Origin: Paenibacillus silagei
GTDB taxonomy: Bacteria > Bacillota > Bacilli > Paenibacillales > Paenibacillaceae
Assembly: GCF_017874735.1 (NCBI RefSeq)
Contig: NZ_JAGGLV010000020.1
Coordinates: 62,001-126,000 of the forward strand
Length of the DNA: 64,000 nt
Reading direction: 5' to 3'
Part shown: piece after piece, positions 8,743-18,360 of the stretch
Layout of the letters: the number at the start of each line of letters is the position of its first letter
Numbering within the stretch: position 1 is the stretch's first letter
Notes under the pieces: generated by a model
What the model was told of the DNA's origin: nothing
Seen by the model: only the letters and a program-made list of their open reading frames with translations
Databases searched by the model: none
Program-made: the position numbers and the translations under genes

Positions 8743-10479
8743 TCAGACTTTAATTTTTTGAAAGAGTTGTTTTATTTTTTCTGGAACTCGTTCCTCTTCG
8801 TCACTACTATTGGTAATTTTATCAGCAATCATAGTAGCATATTTTGTTTTACCACTTTTTAACTTTCGCAAAATATCTTCATTAGATAGTTCCATTTTAC
8901 TTAGCGCCATTCTATGAATTTCATTCTTTGCATCACAATCAATTATTGATTCTTTGGCTTCTGCAGGATAATTTGCTAGTATATATTCCTCGAAATTCTC
9001 GTGATTTTCTAAGTAGATTACACGAGAATCAGTAAGACTTGAATCTATTAATGATAAAGCACTTTCCAATTCATTTAATACATCATGTTCTCCATCTGAA
9101 AAAATAAGCCAATTAATTTTCAACCCTTCAGCAACATGTAGAAACGGAAGATATTTTTTCCCTTTGCCACCTACTCCCACAATATTCACACCAAGTTCAA
9201 ATGGAGTATAACCGAAATAAGCTTCAAAAAATATTGGAAGTGCTTGTTCTTCTGTTTCTCCTTCACACAAAATAATTGTTTTTGAAAAAAGCAATTCACC
9301 ACGAGTATTCATAACTTCTCTATTTATTTTCCGAATTTCTTCTTTGCTTAATTTTGACATATCAACATAAGAAACAATTGTCTCTGCGCGATTCTTACTA
9401 AAATGTCGAATTGAATTTAGAGGTGCAAGGCTAGCTATATACGGCGAATGAGAGCTTATTATCTTTTGACCTTCAAATGCTGTCATTTGTTTTAATATTT
9501 TTCTTTGTGCTTGTGGGTGAAGATGTGATTCTGGTTCTTCTAATGCTAAAATACACCAAAATGGCATTTGTTCTTCCTTACTTACCTTCTCAATCCATGA
9601 AGCATAACTCCGAAATGTTAATAATGTCGCCCAACTTCTCGTTCCCATACCGTGATATTCCAAAGGAAAACTTTCAGTGCCAAACTCGCTAAAAAGCACA
9701 TCAATGCCTCTTTGGATATCTCTAACTTTCCTTGTAACGGGCGTTATTTCCACACCTTTATGTTCATCAAAAGAGACATTGTTTAAATAATTCAAATTTT
9801 TTTGTAGATGTGATAGGATACTACTACTATCTAAAATTAATTTATTAAGTTGCATAAGATCAGTTTCAATACTTTCAATTTTCTCTTTATCAAGATCAAT
9901 ATCAGCTATTAATTTCCCCCAGAAAGAGAGTGGATTCTTCATCTCTTTCTGAATATCCCTTTGTGCATCTAAATAAAGTAATGGAATTTTCTCCATTTTC
10001 TCCAATGGGATTTCTCCTAATAGAAATGACTGCCGCCAATCTTTTGGATTTTCCTCCCAGTTCGAAAGAACATGTCGTTGAATAATAAAATCTCTTTTTG
10101 AAGTATTAAACCCTATAATCGTCCTTATTGGAATATGTTCAAAATCATTATCATCAGTTCGGATTAATGCTTCTCCCCAATAATTAGACCATGCTTCATT
10201 AAATGTACGTACTCTCTCCCCTTCTTGATTAACTGGTATAAGAAGGACATCAATATTTGATTCTTGAGCAGAATTCAACTGAGTTGAAGCATCAGTATAA
10301 AAATCCTCCTTGCGAATTTGTTTTTGATCAATACCAAAGACTAACTCTAATGCTTTTAGGAAGGAAGTCTTTCCCGAATTATTTGTTCCAACTAATAGAG
10401 TAAGGGGTTCTAATTTTACATTAACTTCTTTTAAAGATCTAAAATTTCTTATTCGAACTTGCTCAACTATTAAGCTCAT
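8743..10479 (-). CDS. gajA: OLD-family ATPase/TOPRIM nuclease, Gabija GajA
   Basis: A 578-residue protein in two parts. The N-terminal ABC-type ATPase has Walker A GTNNSGKTS (31-39) and Walker B region LALEEPESHLHPQ (311-323), then SSHSPYIASL. The C-terminal TOPRIM nuclease has the acidic ILCEGETEE (403-411) and FSDGEHD (460-466) motifs and a Lys-rich KSGKTK near 541. This is the architecture of GajA, the DNA-nicking sensor of the Gabija anti-phage system. An upstream in-frame start at 10533 lacks a ribosome site, whereas GGAGGA lies six bases before 10479. Followed by the helicase gene as in Gabija loci. AT-rich compared with both flanks, consistent with horizontal transfer. A generic OLD nuclease is the alternative, but the paired helicase argues against it. 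Confidence 0.87.
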   Translation of the reverse strand: MSLIVEQVRIRNFRSLKEVNVKLEPLTLLVGTNNSGKTSFLKALELVFGIDQKQIRKEDFYTDASTQLNSAQESNIDVLLIPVNQEGERVRTFNEAWSNYWGEALIRTDDNDFEHIPIRTIIGFNTSKRDFIIQRHVLSNWEENPKDWRQSFLLGEIPLEKMEKIPLLYLDAQRDIQKEMKNPLSFWGKLIADIDLDKEKIESIETDLMQLNKLILDSSSILSHLQKNLNYLNNVSFDEHKGVEITPVTRKVRDIQRGIDVLFSEFGTESFPLEYHGMGTRSWATLLTFRSYASWIEKVSKEEQMPFWCILALEEPESHLHPQAQRKILKQMTAFEGQKIISSHSPYIASLAPLNSIRHFSKNRAETIVSYVDMSKLSKEEIRKINREVMNTRGELLFSKTIILCEGETEEQALPIFFEAYFGYTPFELGVNIVGVGGKGKKYLPFLHVAEGLKINWLIFSDGEHDVLNELESALSLIDSSLTDSRVIYLENHENFEEYILANYPAEAKESIIDCDAKNEIHRMALSKMELSNEDILRKLKSGKTKYATMIADKITNSSDEEERVPEKIKQLFQKIKV

Positions 10480-10688
10480 TATTTCCTCCACAGTTATATT
10501 GTAAACTTTCTGCTTATAAATATTCGACAGCATCTAAAAAAAACCTTGATTAATTAAGAATTCTTAAATCCATGTTGAAATCATCGCAAGTATTTGTACC
10601 ATAAGAACTAAACAAGTAAAGCGAAGTAGATTGTGAATTTCGATTATTAGTTTAAAAAATGTGCTGGTTAGCAAAAGATAGAAAAAGA

Positions 10689-10742
10689 CCACTCTTTCGT
10701 TACAGTGTTTTTATACCTAAAAACACCCGAAAAGAGGTGGCC
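10689..10742 (-). terminator. long imperfect hairpin upstream of gajA, possible terminator
   Basis: The inner stem GTGTTTTTA/TAAAAACAC (9 bp, loop TACC) is extended by an imperfect outer stem CCACTCTTTCG with CGAAAAGAGGTGG. Read on the minus strand the outer stem ends in GGTCTTTTT, so it could stop transcription from 10.75-11.2 kb before gajA. No gene is recognisable in that upstream stretch. It could also be the end of a lost mobile element. Confidence 0.4.
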
Positions 10743-11200
10743 TTATTACCCGAACATTCTGTAATCGGTGATTCCTAATGAGAAGCTCACACCATTTCTT
10801 CAAAAATTCGGGCGGAAGCACGTTCTTCACAGTCTATATTTTTTAAATTTAGCGAAAATCTTGTTTCTGCAGTGAGCGAGCACAGTACCTTTCGTGCTAT
10901 TTAAGCTATCACTAAACCTTTAGTATTGATTGAGTTTTCCATTCTTTTTGTACATCCCTTACAATAATCCTCGCCTGCCCATATTTTAAATGCCACAACA
11001 AATAGAGTATCCATCAATTCAGTTATACCATTATATAGCCCCTTGGGCAGGTGGTATACTTGAATTTCTTAGAAATCATGTCCTCTATTTTTTATATTCA
11101 TCCCTAACTCCTTTTCTTCTGAGTTATCAACATTTTGTAATCTATAATTTCCTTAGCATTAATACATACTAACTGTGCGCGGTGAGCTTAAAATTAACCC
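10743..11200. other. non-coding AT-rich gap between Gabija and the two-component genes
   Basis: About 450 bp without a convincing gene. A 60-codon open frame at 10990-11172 has no ribosome site and a low-complexity hydrophobic translation, and I do not call it. Base composition shifts back to GC-rich at about 11200, so the right edge of the acquired segment lies here. No direct repeat or integrase was found. Confidence 0.5.
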
Positions 11201-12808
11201 CTACAATTTCCCCCGGTAATCCTGGGGCGTCATGCCGAACTGCTCCTTGAACACTTTGATGAAATATTGGCTGTTGGCGTAGCCAAGCTGCTCGGAGATC
11301 TCATAGATCTTCAGCTCGGAGTTGCGGAGGCTGGCTACGGCCTGCTCCATCTTCCTATTCAGGATATACTCGCTGATGCTGATCCCGCTGACCTGCTTGA
11401 ACAGTCTGGAGACATATGCCGGATGAAGCGAGACCGCGTCCGCAACGAATTGCTGGCTGGCCTCTGCCAGATTAGACGCGATACAGCTCTGCATCTCCTT
11501 GACGATGCCCATCCGGTTATTCTGTGTATCCCGTTCGAGCTTGCCCTGCAGGGTATCCACCAGCGCCTCACCCCAGCTGACCAGTTGGGACACGGAACGG
11601 AAGAGGGTCTTATCCAGCAGCTCCCGCCCGACCAGATCGGAGAGCAGGCTATGATTCTTATGGGCAATATAGTGAAAGGAGCCGAGAATCATAGTACGGA
11701 TCTCCTCAATATATTCTTCGTTATACGACGGCAGGTTGTTGCTGAATTCTCTCAACTGCTGCAACCGTTCCTTATACCCATGCCACTGGCCGGTCTCCAG
11801 CAGATGCATCAGTGTCGGGGAAGCATATAAGTCCTTGAGCGGCTGGACCGGCGAGCTCTTCTGCTTGTCCGTCAAGGAGATGAAATAGCCCTGATCATTG
11901 CCCACTTGCTGTCTTAACGCCGACTGGGAATCCTCATACATGGCGCGGATATCCAGCGGGAATTCCCCCGGGTAGGACAGAATAACCGAGATTCCGCCAT
12001 TCAGATATTCATTCACACTGCTGTGCAGCTGATGGGTATTATGGGTTAGCTGCTTGAGAATCTTGTCCGGGTCAACCGCCCCCGCTTCACTGCTCTTCAC
12101 AATAAACACCAGGTTCTCGTAAGCATCCCGGCCATGCCACAGCTCGAAGCCCGGGCCCAGCAGCTCGCAGGCAATGTTCGTCACCGCGTATTCAAAGAGC
12201 AATTGGCTGTCCGGCCCGAAGTTCGTGAAATGCTCCTCCAGACGGATCAGAATCAGGAAGACCCGGTCGTTCAGCTGAAAATCAATCTGATATCCGCTAA
12301 GCTTGTCCTTCAGCCGTTCCTGCGGATAGGATTTGCCCTGAATCAGCTCGGCCAGCAGCTTATCCTTCAGCGCCGGGAGATGCTCCCGGAAGGCCAGCAT
12401 CGCCTGCTCATAAGATGCCGTCCGGTCGATTTCCTTCTTAATCGTCTTAATCGTGCTCTCCAGAGCAGCACGCAGCTTCTGGTGATCCAGCGGCTTAACA
12501 AGATACTCTGCCACCCCATACTGAAGGGCTTCCCTGGCATATTCGAACTCGGCGTAGCCGGTTAGCAGAATACACTTGATTCTCCGGTGGGTCTTCCGCA
12601 CCTGCTTCACCAGCTCCAGCCCGCTCATCCCGGGCATGGCGATATCCGTAATGACTATATCAACCGGGTATTGCCCGATCATCTGCAACGCCTGGGCGCC
12701 GGAGTAGGCTTTATATACTTTTTCAATCCCGAAGTCCTGCCATGGAAAAGCAAGCTCCAGATCATCTACGACATATTGTTCATCATCTACCAGCAGAATT
12801 TGCAGAAT
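11201..12808 (-). CDS. YesN-like response regulator (REC plus AraC HTH)
   Basis: About 535 residues. The N-terminal receiver domain begins ILQILLVDDEQ and has the phospho-acceptor Asp in DIVITDIAMPGMSG. The C-terminal about 100 residues form an AraC-type double helix-turn-helix (VADAVSLHPAYVSRLFK, then ISEQLGYANSQYFIKVFK). The middle is a YesN-type linker. AAAGGAGG lies at a good distance before ATT CTG at 12808-12803 and overlaps the only upstream alternative (TTG at 12829), so a rare ATT or CTG start is likely. The gene overlaps the 3' end of the sensor kinase, so the pair is coupled. Expected to activate the importer operon and probably the xylanase in response to extracellular saccharide. 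Confidence 0.9.
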   Translation of the reverse strand: MLQILLVDDEQYVVDDLELAFPWQDFGIEKVYKAYSGAQALQMIGQYPVDIVITDIAMPGMSGLELVKQVRKTHRRIKCILLTGYAEFEYAREALQYGVAEYLVKPLDHQKLRAALESTIKTIKKEIDRTASYEQAMLAFREHLPALKDKLLAELIQGKSYPQERLKDKLSGYQIDFQLNDRVFLILIRLEEHFTNFGPDSQLLFEYAVTNIACELLGPGFELWHGRDAYENLVFIVKSSEAGAVDPDKILKQLTHNTHQLHSSVNEYLNGGISVILSYPGEFPLDIRAMYEDSQSALRQQVGNDQGYFISLTDKQKSSPVQPLKDLYASPTLMHLLETGQWHGYKERLQQLREFSNNLPSYNEEYIEEIRTMILGSFHYIAHKNHSLLSDLVGRELLDKTLFRSVSQLVSWGEALVDTLQGKLERDTQNNRMGIVKEMQSCIASNLAEASQQFVADAVSLHPAYVSRLFKQVSGISISEYILNRKMEQAVASLRNSELKIYEISEQLGYANSQYFIKVFKEQFGMTPQDYRGKL

Positions 12809-14495
12809 GAGCTTCTCCCTCCTTTTCAATCCGAATCCGGTAACAGGTGCCTTCGGACAGCACGGAGTCTACGGATAACCCGGAGTCCTTGCCAAAATAC
12901 AATCGCAGCCGCTGATTCACATTCCTTAGCCCCGTTCCGAGCTGTTCATTGCTGATAATATTATCCTCGATATGGCGGCGGACCGCACCGAGCCGTTCTT
13001 CCGTCATGCCGATTCCGTTATCCTTCACGGTAATCAGAAGATACGAATCATCTTCCTCGGCGGCAACCGAGATGATGCCGGGCCTCAGGCCCGGTTCAAT
13101 GCCATGCTTAATGCAGTTCTCCACGAGCGGCTGCAGAATCATCCTTGGCAACCGGTATCTGCCCGCCTCCGCTGTGACACCGAATTCGAAGGTGATCTCT
13201 CTTTTGCGCAGGTGGACCATGTGCAGATAATGCTCGACGAAATCCAGTTCATCCTGGAGCGTAGAATCCAGCTGTTCAATCTTATGAATGTACCGGCAGT
13301 AGGAAGCCAGATGCAGCGTCATCGCGGTGACCGCATGATAATCTTCGATGCTTGCTTTGCTCTGAATGAAATTCAGGCAGTTATAGAGAAAATGCGGATT
13401 AATCTGCGCCTGATACTGCTTCAGCTTCGCTTCCTTCACTTCAAGCTCGCCCAGCAGAACCTGCTCGATCAGTGTCTGGGTATTCTCCGCCATCCGGTTA
13501 AAGGAATTACCCAACACCTTGAACTCATTGACCTGCAGATCGACGGCACGGCTGGAAAAGTCGCCCCGGTCGAACCGGTCGATCGCCTTGCGCAGCATAA
13601 TCACCGGCTTCTGCACCTGACGGCGAAGAAGCAGCGTGTAGAACATAATACCCACCAGCACCACCAGTACCGCATAGAGGAACAGCCGGTTATTGCGGTT
13701 AATCGGTTCGATATACTGGCGCTTGGGATAGGCGTCTATGAAATACAAATCCAGCATGTCCGACTTCATATAGTTAATCAGATACTCTGCACGATTCTCT
13801 GTAGCGGAGATGGTTCCCCTGTTCCCGTTAATCCCAGGACTGATCGACTGTAACAGCTCCTGCGGAAATGCTGCCCCCGGCTGAATAAAGGCCCGCTCAG
13901 AGGCATCGTACAGCAGCGGCATACCGGAGACATACTGATCCATCATTTTCACCAGATTATCCAGCGAAATCCTGACTTCAATTAACAGCGAGCTGATATG
14001 ACTGCGCATGATGTTGGAGTAATATCCCTTGCCTTCCTTATCCATGTGCAGCACCCAACGGTTCCGCGCCTGCTCCGGAGGGCTGAAGGTGCTGAAGGAG
14101 AAGGAGGAATCAGAGGATACCGTCTCTTTCTCATCCTCATAGTACAGAATAACCGTATTCTTCCAGGAGGTAGAGGCGGTGTTCAGGGCGAGCTTATCGA
14201 TGATAGTCAGCTTCATCTCATATTTGGAATATTGATCCCCGAACTTCAGAATATAAGGATATCCACGCACAGACTGGTCCTGTGACAAAGTAATGGTATT
14301 TGTCAGCACCTGTTCAAATTGCGTGGATAGCTGGGAGGTCATGAATTCAACCTCGTACATTTTATTTTTTCTCAGCTCATTCTGAATGTCCTTCACGTTC
14401 AGCCGGTAGATGAGCCAAAACGCACCTACGATAATCAGCAGCATCAGCATCAGAACAAACGACAGCCACTGAAAGATAGACAGACGATATTTCAC
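12783..14495 (-). CDS. YesM-like sensor histidine kinase
   Basis: A 570-residue membrane kinase. It has an N-terminal transmembrane helix (about 8-30), an extracytoplasmic sensor of about 250 residues, a second helix (LFLYAVLVVLVGIMFYTLLL), a HAMP-like linker, a His_kinase domain with NPHFLYNCLNFI holding the phospho-acceptor His, and an HATPase domain (LVENCIKHGI, KDNGIGM). The start GTG at 14495 follows GGAGGAGGGCAAT; an upstream ATG at 14576 lies within the preceding gene's 3' end and lacks a ribosome site. It stands directly after the binding-protein gene and overlaps the response regulator. The ligand is likely the sugar carried by the adjacent importer, perhaps via the binding protein. 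Confidence 0.92.
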   Translation of the reverse strand: MKYRLSIFQWLSFVLMLMLLIIVGAFWLIYRLNVKDIQNELRKNKMYEVEFMTSQLSTQFEQVLTNTITLSQDQSVRGYPYILKFGDQYSKYEMKLTIIDKLALNTASTSWKNTVILYYEDEKETVSSDSSFSFSTFSPPEQARNRWVLHMDKEGKGYYSNIMRSHISSLLIEVRISLDNLVKMMDQYVSGMPLLYDASERAFIQPGAAFPQELLQSISPGINGNRGTISATENRAEYLINYMKSDMLDLYFIDAYPKRQYIEPINRNNRLFLYAVLVVLVGIMFYTLLLRRQVQKPVIMLRKAIDRFDRGDFSSRAVDLQVNEFKVLGNSFNRMAENTQTLIEQVLLGELEVKEAKLKQYQAQINPHFLYNCLNFIQSKASIEDYHAVTAMTLHLASYCRYIHKIEQLDSTLQDELDFVEHYLHMVHLRKREITFEFGVTAEAGRYRLPRMILQPLVENCIKHGIEPGLRPGIISVAAEEDDSYLLITVKDNGIGMTEERLGAVRRHIEDNIISNEQLGTGLRNVNQRLRLYFGKDSGLSVDSVLSEGTCYRIRIEKEGEAHSANSAGR

Positions 14496-14551
14496 ATTGC
14501 CCTCCTCCAAATGAAAGGACGGCCTGGGGGCCGCCCTGATTCTCCGTATCT

Positions 14552-16258
14552 TTACTTCGATAGAGATTGATACCATTCATTGACCTCTGTGGTCACTTTA
14601 TCGCCGCCTGTAGTTTTCCATTTCTCTACAAAGGTATCGAATTCGTCTACCGGCGCTTTGTCATAAATAATTTTGTTCAGAATTTCCTTCTCCAGCTTCT
14701 CCAGCATATCTCCACGGGAGAGCTGAGTTTCAGTAGGCGTACCTGTGAACATCTCAGGCATTACACTGTCCTTCTGATCGACGATGATTTTGGCTGCTAA
14801 GATCTGCTCAGGAATACGCTCGGACAGATTCTTCTCATACTGGTTAGCAGGCTCAGCACCGCCGGCCAGCTTGGCCAGTGTATTCATCATCAGGTTAGGA
14901 ATAATGGCTCCATCGTAAGTCAGGGTATAACGGATCGCATCCACCCAGCCGCCTGGAATCTTATCCGTATCCTGCTCTTTCAGGACGGTTCCGTCTTCAG
15001 CGATATCATAATCGTAGCCTTTGGCGAAGCCGTTCACGAAGGTTGTACTGTCCGGGTTAGCCCAGTTATCAAACAGATAGTTCTGGTAGACGAAGAATGC
15101 GTCTTTATGCTCCATATCCTTGTTGATCAATACAGCACCGGAGGCGATCTTCGTGCCGTGTCTGCCTACCTTGCCATCCGGGCCTGCCGGAAGCGGATAA
15201 GCCTTATGCACTGCACCTGGAACGTTCTTCTGCAGATCCGGCAGCGGCCAGCCTGTCATCCAGTAAGGGCCGACAATGATACCGGCTTTGCCTGCTGTAA
15301 AAGCTTCTGTTGCTTTGTTCTCATCATACAGACCGGATTCGGAGGAGATATAGCCTTCTTTCATCCATTTCTGCATCGTTGCCAGGCCTTCCTTCATCTC
15401 CGGCTGAACAGAGCCGTAAGCGAGCTGGTTGTCCGCCGTCTTGTTCCACTGATTAGGCATGGCGCCGAACATCCCGAAGACCCATCCGGCTTCCGACATC
15501 CATGTGTTCAGATTGTTTTTGAAGCCTACAGCCAGTCCCGTTGTATCCTTCTTGCCGTTGCCGTCAGGGTCCTGGTTCGTAAACGCATCGAGCACGGTTT
15601 CCAGCTCAGCCAGATTCGTCGGAGCCTTAAGGTTCAACTTCTTCAGCCAATCCTCACGGATATACATAACCGGGTCATTATTATAAGCGTTTTCCAGAAT
15701 CGGGATCCCCATCCGCTTGCCGTCTCTCATGTAGGGATTCCATACGGTTGGCTCTTCGGCCATCGCTTTTTTGTAGATATCGGAAGCATATTTGTCGAAC
15801 AATTCGCCCGCATCGGTGAACTGGCCGCTGTCAATCAGATCAGAGATCAGGGAAGGGCTTCCACGGAATGAGATGATGTCCGGCATTTTTTCACCTGAGG
15901 TCAGCATCAGGCGCAGCTTGGTTTCATAGGCGTTGTTCTGGTCACTTACGGTCCAGAGATACTTGATGTCAATACCCAGCGTATCCTTGGCCCATTTGGT
16001 GTGCACGTTATTTTCAATATTTTCGCCATTCTTGAATTTCAGGCTGCTTGCGATGGGAAATACGGTTGAGATGGTTACCGGTTCTGTATATTTGCCATTC
16101 TCAAAGGGAGCCGAATACATAGCGTCTTCGCTTGCCGCCGGCTTGTTATCCCCTTCCGCCTTCTTGTTGTCAGCATTTCCGCCGCAGCCGGCCAGCAAGC
16201 TGCCCAGCATGACTGTGGATAACACTGCCGCCGCAGAGAATTTCATTTTCTTTATCAT
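14552..16258 (-). CDS. extracellular sugar-binding lipoprotein (LplA type)
   Basis: A 568-residue solute-binding lipoprotein. The signal peptide KKMKFSAAAVLSTVMLGSL ends in lipobox LAGC, followed by an acidic, disordered linker. The size and the terminal YQSLSK match the large LplA-type binding proteins that serve LplB/YtcP permeases. AAAGGGGTG precedes the ATG at 16258. It is third in an operon of two permeases, this protein, a sensor kinase and a response regulator. The substrate is presumably a xylan- or hemicellulose-derived oligosaccharide, because the xylanase gene shares upstream sequence with this operon (inference). Confidence 0.93.
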   Translation of the reverse strand: MIKKMKFSAAAVLSTVMLGSLLAGCGGNADNKKAEGDNKPAASEDAMYSAPFENGKYTEPVTISTVFPIASSLKFKNGENIENNVHTKWAKDTLGIDIKYLWTVSDQNNAYETKLRLMLTSGEKMPDIISFRGSPSLISDLIDSGQFTDAGELFDKYASDIYKKAMAEEPTVWNPYMRDGKRMGIPILENAYNNDPVMYIREDWLKKLNLKAPTNLAELETVLDAFTNQDPDGNGKKDTTGLAVGFKNNLNTWMSEAGWVFGMFGAMPNQWNKTADNQLAYGSVQPEMKEGLATMQKWMKEGYISSESGLYDENKATEAFTAGKAGIIVGPYWMTGWPLPDLQKNVPGAVHKAYPLPAGPDGKVGRHGTKIASGAVLINKDMEHKDAFFVYQNYLFDNWANPDSTTFVNGFAKGYDYDIAEDGTVLKEQDTDKIPGGWVDAIRYTLTYDGAIIPNLMMNTLAKLAGGAEPANQYEKNLSERIPEQILAAKIIVDQKDSVMPEMFTGTPTETQLSRGDMLEKLEKEILNKIIYDKAPVDEFDTFVEKWKTTGGDKVTTEVNEWYQSLSK

Positions 16259-16361
16259 TTAATCTTGCACCCCTTTAATTAAAATTTAATCATATTAATT
16301 ATATGAGTCAATCTTTTTCAGCTTTCAGCGCGTGCATCACCCCCTTTAATAGGAAGGACGG

Positions 16362-17240
16362 CTATTCCTTAACCGCCCCGAGGACAATTCCCTTCACGAA
16401 GAAACGCTGCAGGAATGGGTACACGATGAGGATCGGTGCCATCCCGATGAAGATCTGAGCGGCTTTGACCGTTCTTTGCGAGATATTCTCCAGATCCTCC
16501 GGCCGTACAGTCACCTTACTGAAGTCCTGCTGGACAATGACTGACTGCAGGAAGGTCGCCAGCGGATAGTTGCGGTGATCCGTCATATACAGCAGGCCGT
16601 CGAACCAGGAGTTCCAGTGACCGACAATCGTGAACAGCGACAGTGTAGCAATAGCCGGCATAGATACCGGGAGATACACGCTGAACAGTGTTCTGAAATG
16701 ACCTGCGCCGTCGATGAAGGCGGCTTCTTCCATTTCTTTGGGCACGGCCCGGAAGAAGTTAAGCAGCAGAATGATATTCCAGACCGAGACGGCACCCGGC
16801 AGAATCAGCACCCATAAGGAGTTCATCAGGTGCAGCTTCTGAATCAGAATGTACATTGGCACCAGACCGCCGCTGAACAGCATGGTGAAGACCAGCAGCC
16901 AGATATACATGTTCCGGCGTCTGAACCGGGCGTTCTCTTTGGACAGCGCATAGGCAGCCAGAATGACTACCCCCATGCTGAACAGCGTTCCCAGCACCGT
17001 GCGCTGCAGCGTCACCCAGATGGACCGGGTGAAATTCTCATTGGCTACGGTCTTGGTGTAGGCGTCCACCGTGAAATCTACCGGCCACAGACCCACCAGA
17101 TTGGCATTGGCTGCCGATTTCCCGCTGAACGATACAGCAAGAACGTGAATCAGAGGGACAACACACATAATTGAAACTGCGATCATCAGGATATAGTTGA
17201 ACACGGTGAACATGCGGTAAGGTTTTGTTTTATGATACAT
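16362..17240 (-). CDS. sugar ABC importer permease (YtcP/LplC type)
   Basis: A 292-residue permease with six predicted transmembrane helices and the EAA loop MEEAAFIDGAGHFRTLFS. It ends with the LplC-like QRFFVKGIVLGAVKE. GGAGG precedes the ATG at 17240. It lies 18 bp after the LplB-type permease and about 100 bp before the binding-protein gene. Partner of those two in one importer. No ATPase gene is nearby. Confidence 0.93.
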   Translation of the reverse strand: MYHKTKPYRMFTVFNYILMIAVSIMCVVPLIHVLAVSFSGKSAANANLVGLWPVDFTVDAYTKTVANENFTRSIWVTLQRTVLGTLFSMGVVILAAYALSKENARFRRRNMYIWLLVFTMLFSGGLVPMYILIQKLHLMNSLWVLILPGAVSVWNIILLLNFFRAVPKEMEEAAFIDGAGHFRTLFSVYLPVSMPAIATLSLFTIVGHWNSWFDGLLYMTDHRNYPLATFLQSVIVQQDFSKVTVRPEDLENISQRTVKAAQIFIGMAPILIVYPFLQRFFVKGIVLGAVKE

Positions 17241-17258
17241 GCCCTATTAGCCTCCATT

Positions 17259-18227
17259 CTAGAAAATACGGTAGTTAGCAAATTTATACGAAAGGCGGTA
17301 AGCTGTTACGATCAAGACAAAGCTGACAACGGATTTGAACAATCCGACCGCTGTGGAGAAGCTGAACTTACCGTCAACAATTCCTAGTCTGTAGACAAAT
17401 GTATCGATGATGTCCCCTTTATCGAAGACAAGCGCGTTATACAGGTTAAAGATCTGGTCAAAGCCTCCGTTAAGCACGTTACCCAGCGCCAGTGTTCCTA
17501 CCACGATGGTAATCGGCAGCATGGCCGGCATCGTAATCGACCAGGTCTGCTGCCAGCGTCCTGCTCCGTCTACCTCAGCCGCTTCATAGAGTGCCGGGTT
17601 AATTCCCGCCAGGGAGGCCAGGAAGACGATAGTGTTGAAGCCGAACTCTTTCCAGACATCACTCACTACTACGACAAACCGGAACCAGTTCCCGTCACCC
17701 AGGAAGAAAATCGGCTGGATGCCGAATACACTGACCAGCACCTGGTTGATCAGGCCGCCGTCTCTGGCCAGCAGGTCGGAGAGAATACCGCCCAGGATCA
17801 CCCATGACAGGAAGTGGGGCATATAGACAATGGTTTGTACCATTTTTTTGAATGCCATCTTGCGGATCTCATTCAGCAGCAGTGCGAACAAGAAAGGAAC
17901 GATCAGGTTGGCGATCATTTTCAGACCGGCAATAATCAGTGTGTTCCAGATGATCTGAACGTTCTCGGGAATACTGAACAGATATTCAAAATGCTCCAGC
18001 CCCACCCACTTGGAGGCGCTAAAGCCTAAGCCCGGCTTGTAATTCTTGAAGGCAATCGCAAGGCCCGTCATTGGAATATAGGCGAAGATCACGGTTAGGA
18101 TCAAAGCCGGCAGAACCATCAGATCGAGACTAAGGTTCTTGGTCCATTTCGATTTTTTTCGGGGACTCCCCGCATTGACATCCAGTTTCTCGCCTTTTAC
18201 GCTGGCTGGCGTAACCATGTTTTTCAT
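17259..18227 (-). CDS. sugar ABC importer permease (LplB type)
   Basis: A 322-residue permease, first gene of the operon. It has an N-terminal cytoplasmic tail of about 30 residues, six predicted transmembrane helices, the EAA loop YEAAEVDGAGRWQQTWS, and the LplB-type ending LSYKFANYRIF. The ATG at 18227 follows AAAGGGGAG. The upstream region holds three TGATAA boxes, two of them inside a 19-bp sequence also found before the xylanase. Confidence 0.93.
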   Translation of the reverse strand: MKNMVTPASVKGEKLDVNAGSPRKKSKWTKNLSLDLMVLPALILTVIFAYIPMTGLAIAFKNYKPGLGFSASKWVGLEHFEYLFSIPENVQIIWNTLIIAGLKMIANLIVPFLFALLLNEIRKMAFKKMVQTIVYMPHFLSWVILGGILSDLLARDGGLINQVLVSVFGIQPIFFLGDGNWFRFVVVVSDVWKEFGFNTIVFLASLAGINPALYEAAEVDGAGRWQQTWSITMPAMLPITIVVGTLALGNVLNGGFDQIFNLYNALVFDKGDIIDTFVYRLGIVDGKFSFSTAVGLFKSVVSFVLIVTAYRLSYKFANYRIF

Positions 18228-18311
18228 GCTTCTGCTCCCCTTTGCTGGTCAACGTGTATCCGTTTACTTAGTTTATAAATTAATCATACCTAGCCGGACA
18301 TGACAGATACA

Positions 18312-18345
18312 TGATAAATACAAAGCATTGATAACAAAATGATAA
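18312..18345 (-). promoter_or_regulatory. TGATAA-box element before the importer operon, shared with the xylanase
   Basis: ATTGATAACAAAATGATAA at 18327-18345 is identical over 19 bp to the sequence before the xylanase gene. It holds two TGATAA boxes 11 bp apart, and a third lies 17 bp further. Direct repeats spaced by one helical turn suit an AraC-type regulator such as the YesN-like protein of this operon (inference). Confidence 0.65.
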
Positions 18346-18360
18346 CCACAACAGTTTTGG

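Noticed and set aside
10990..11172. Small open frame of 60 codons
   Set aside because: No ribosome site, AT-rich low-complexity translation, no recognisable family.
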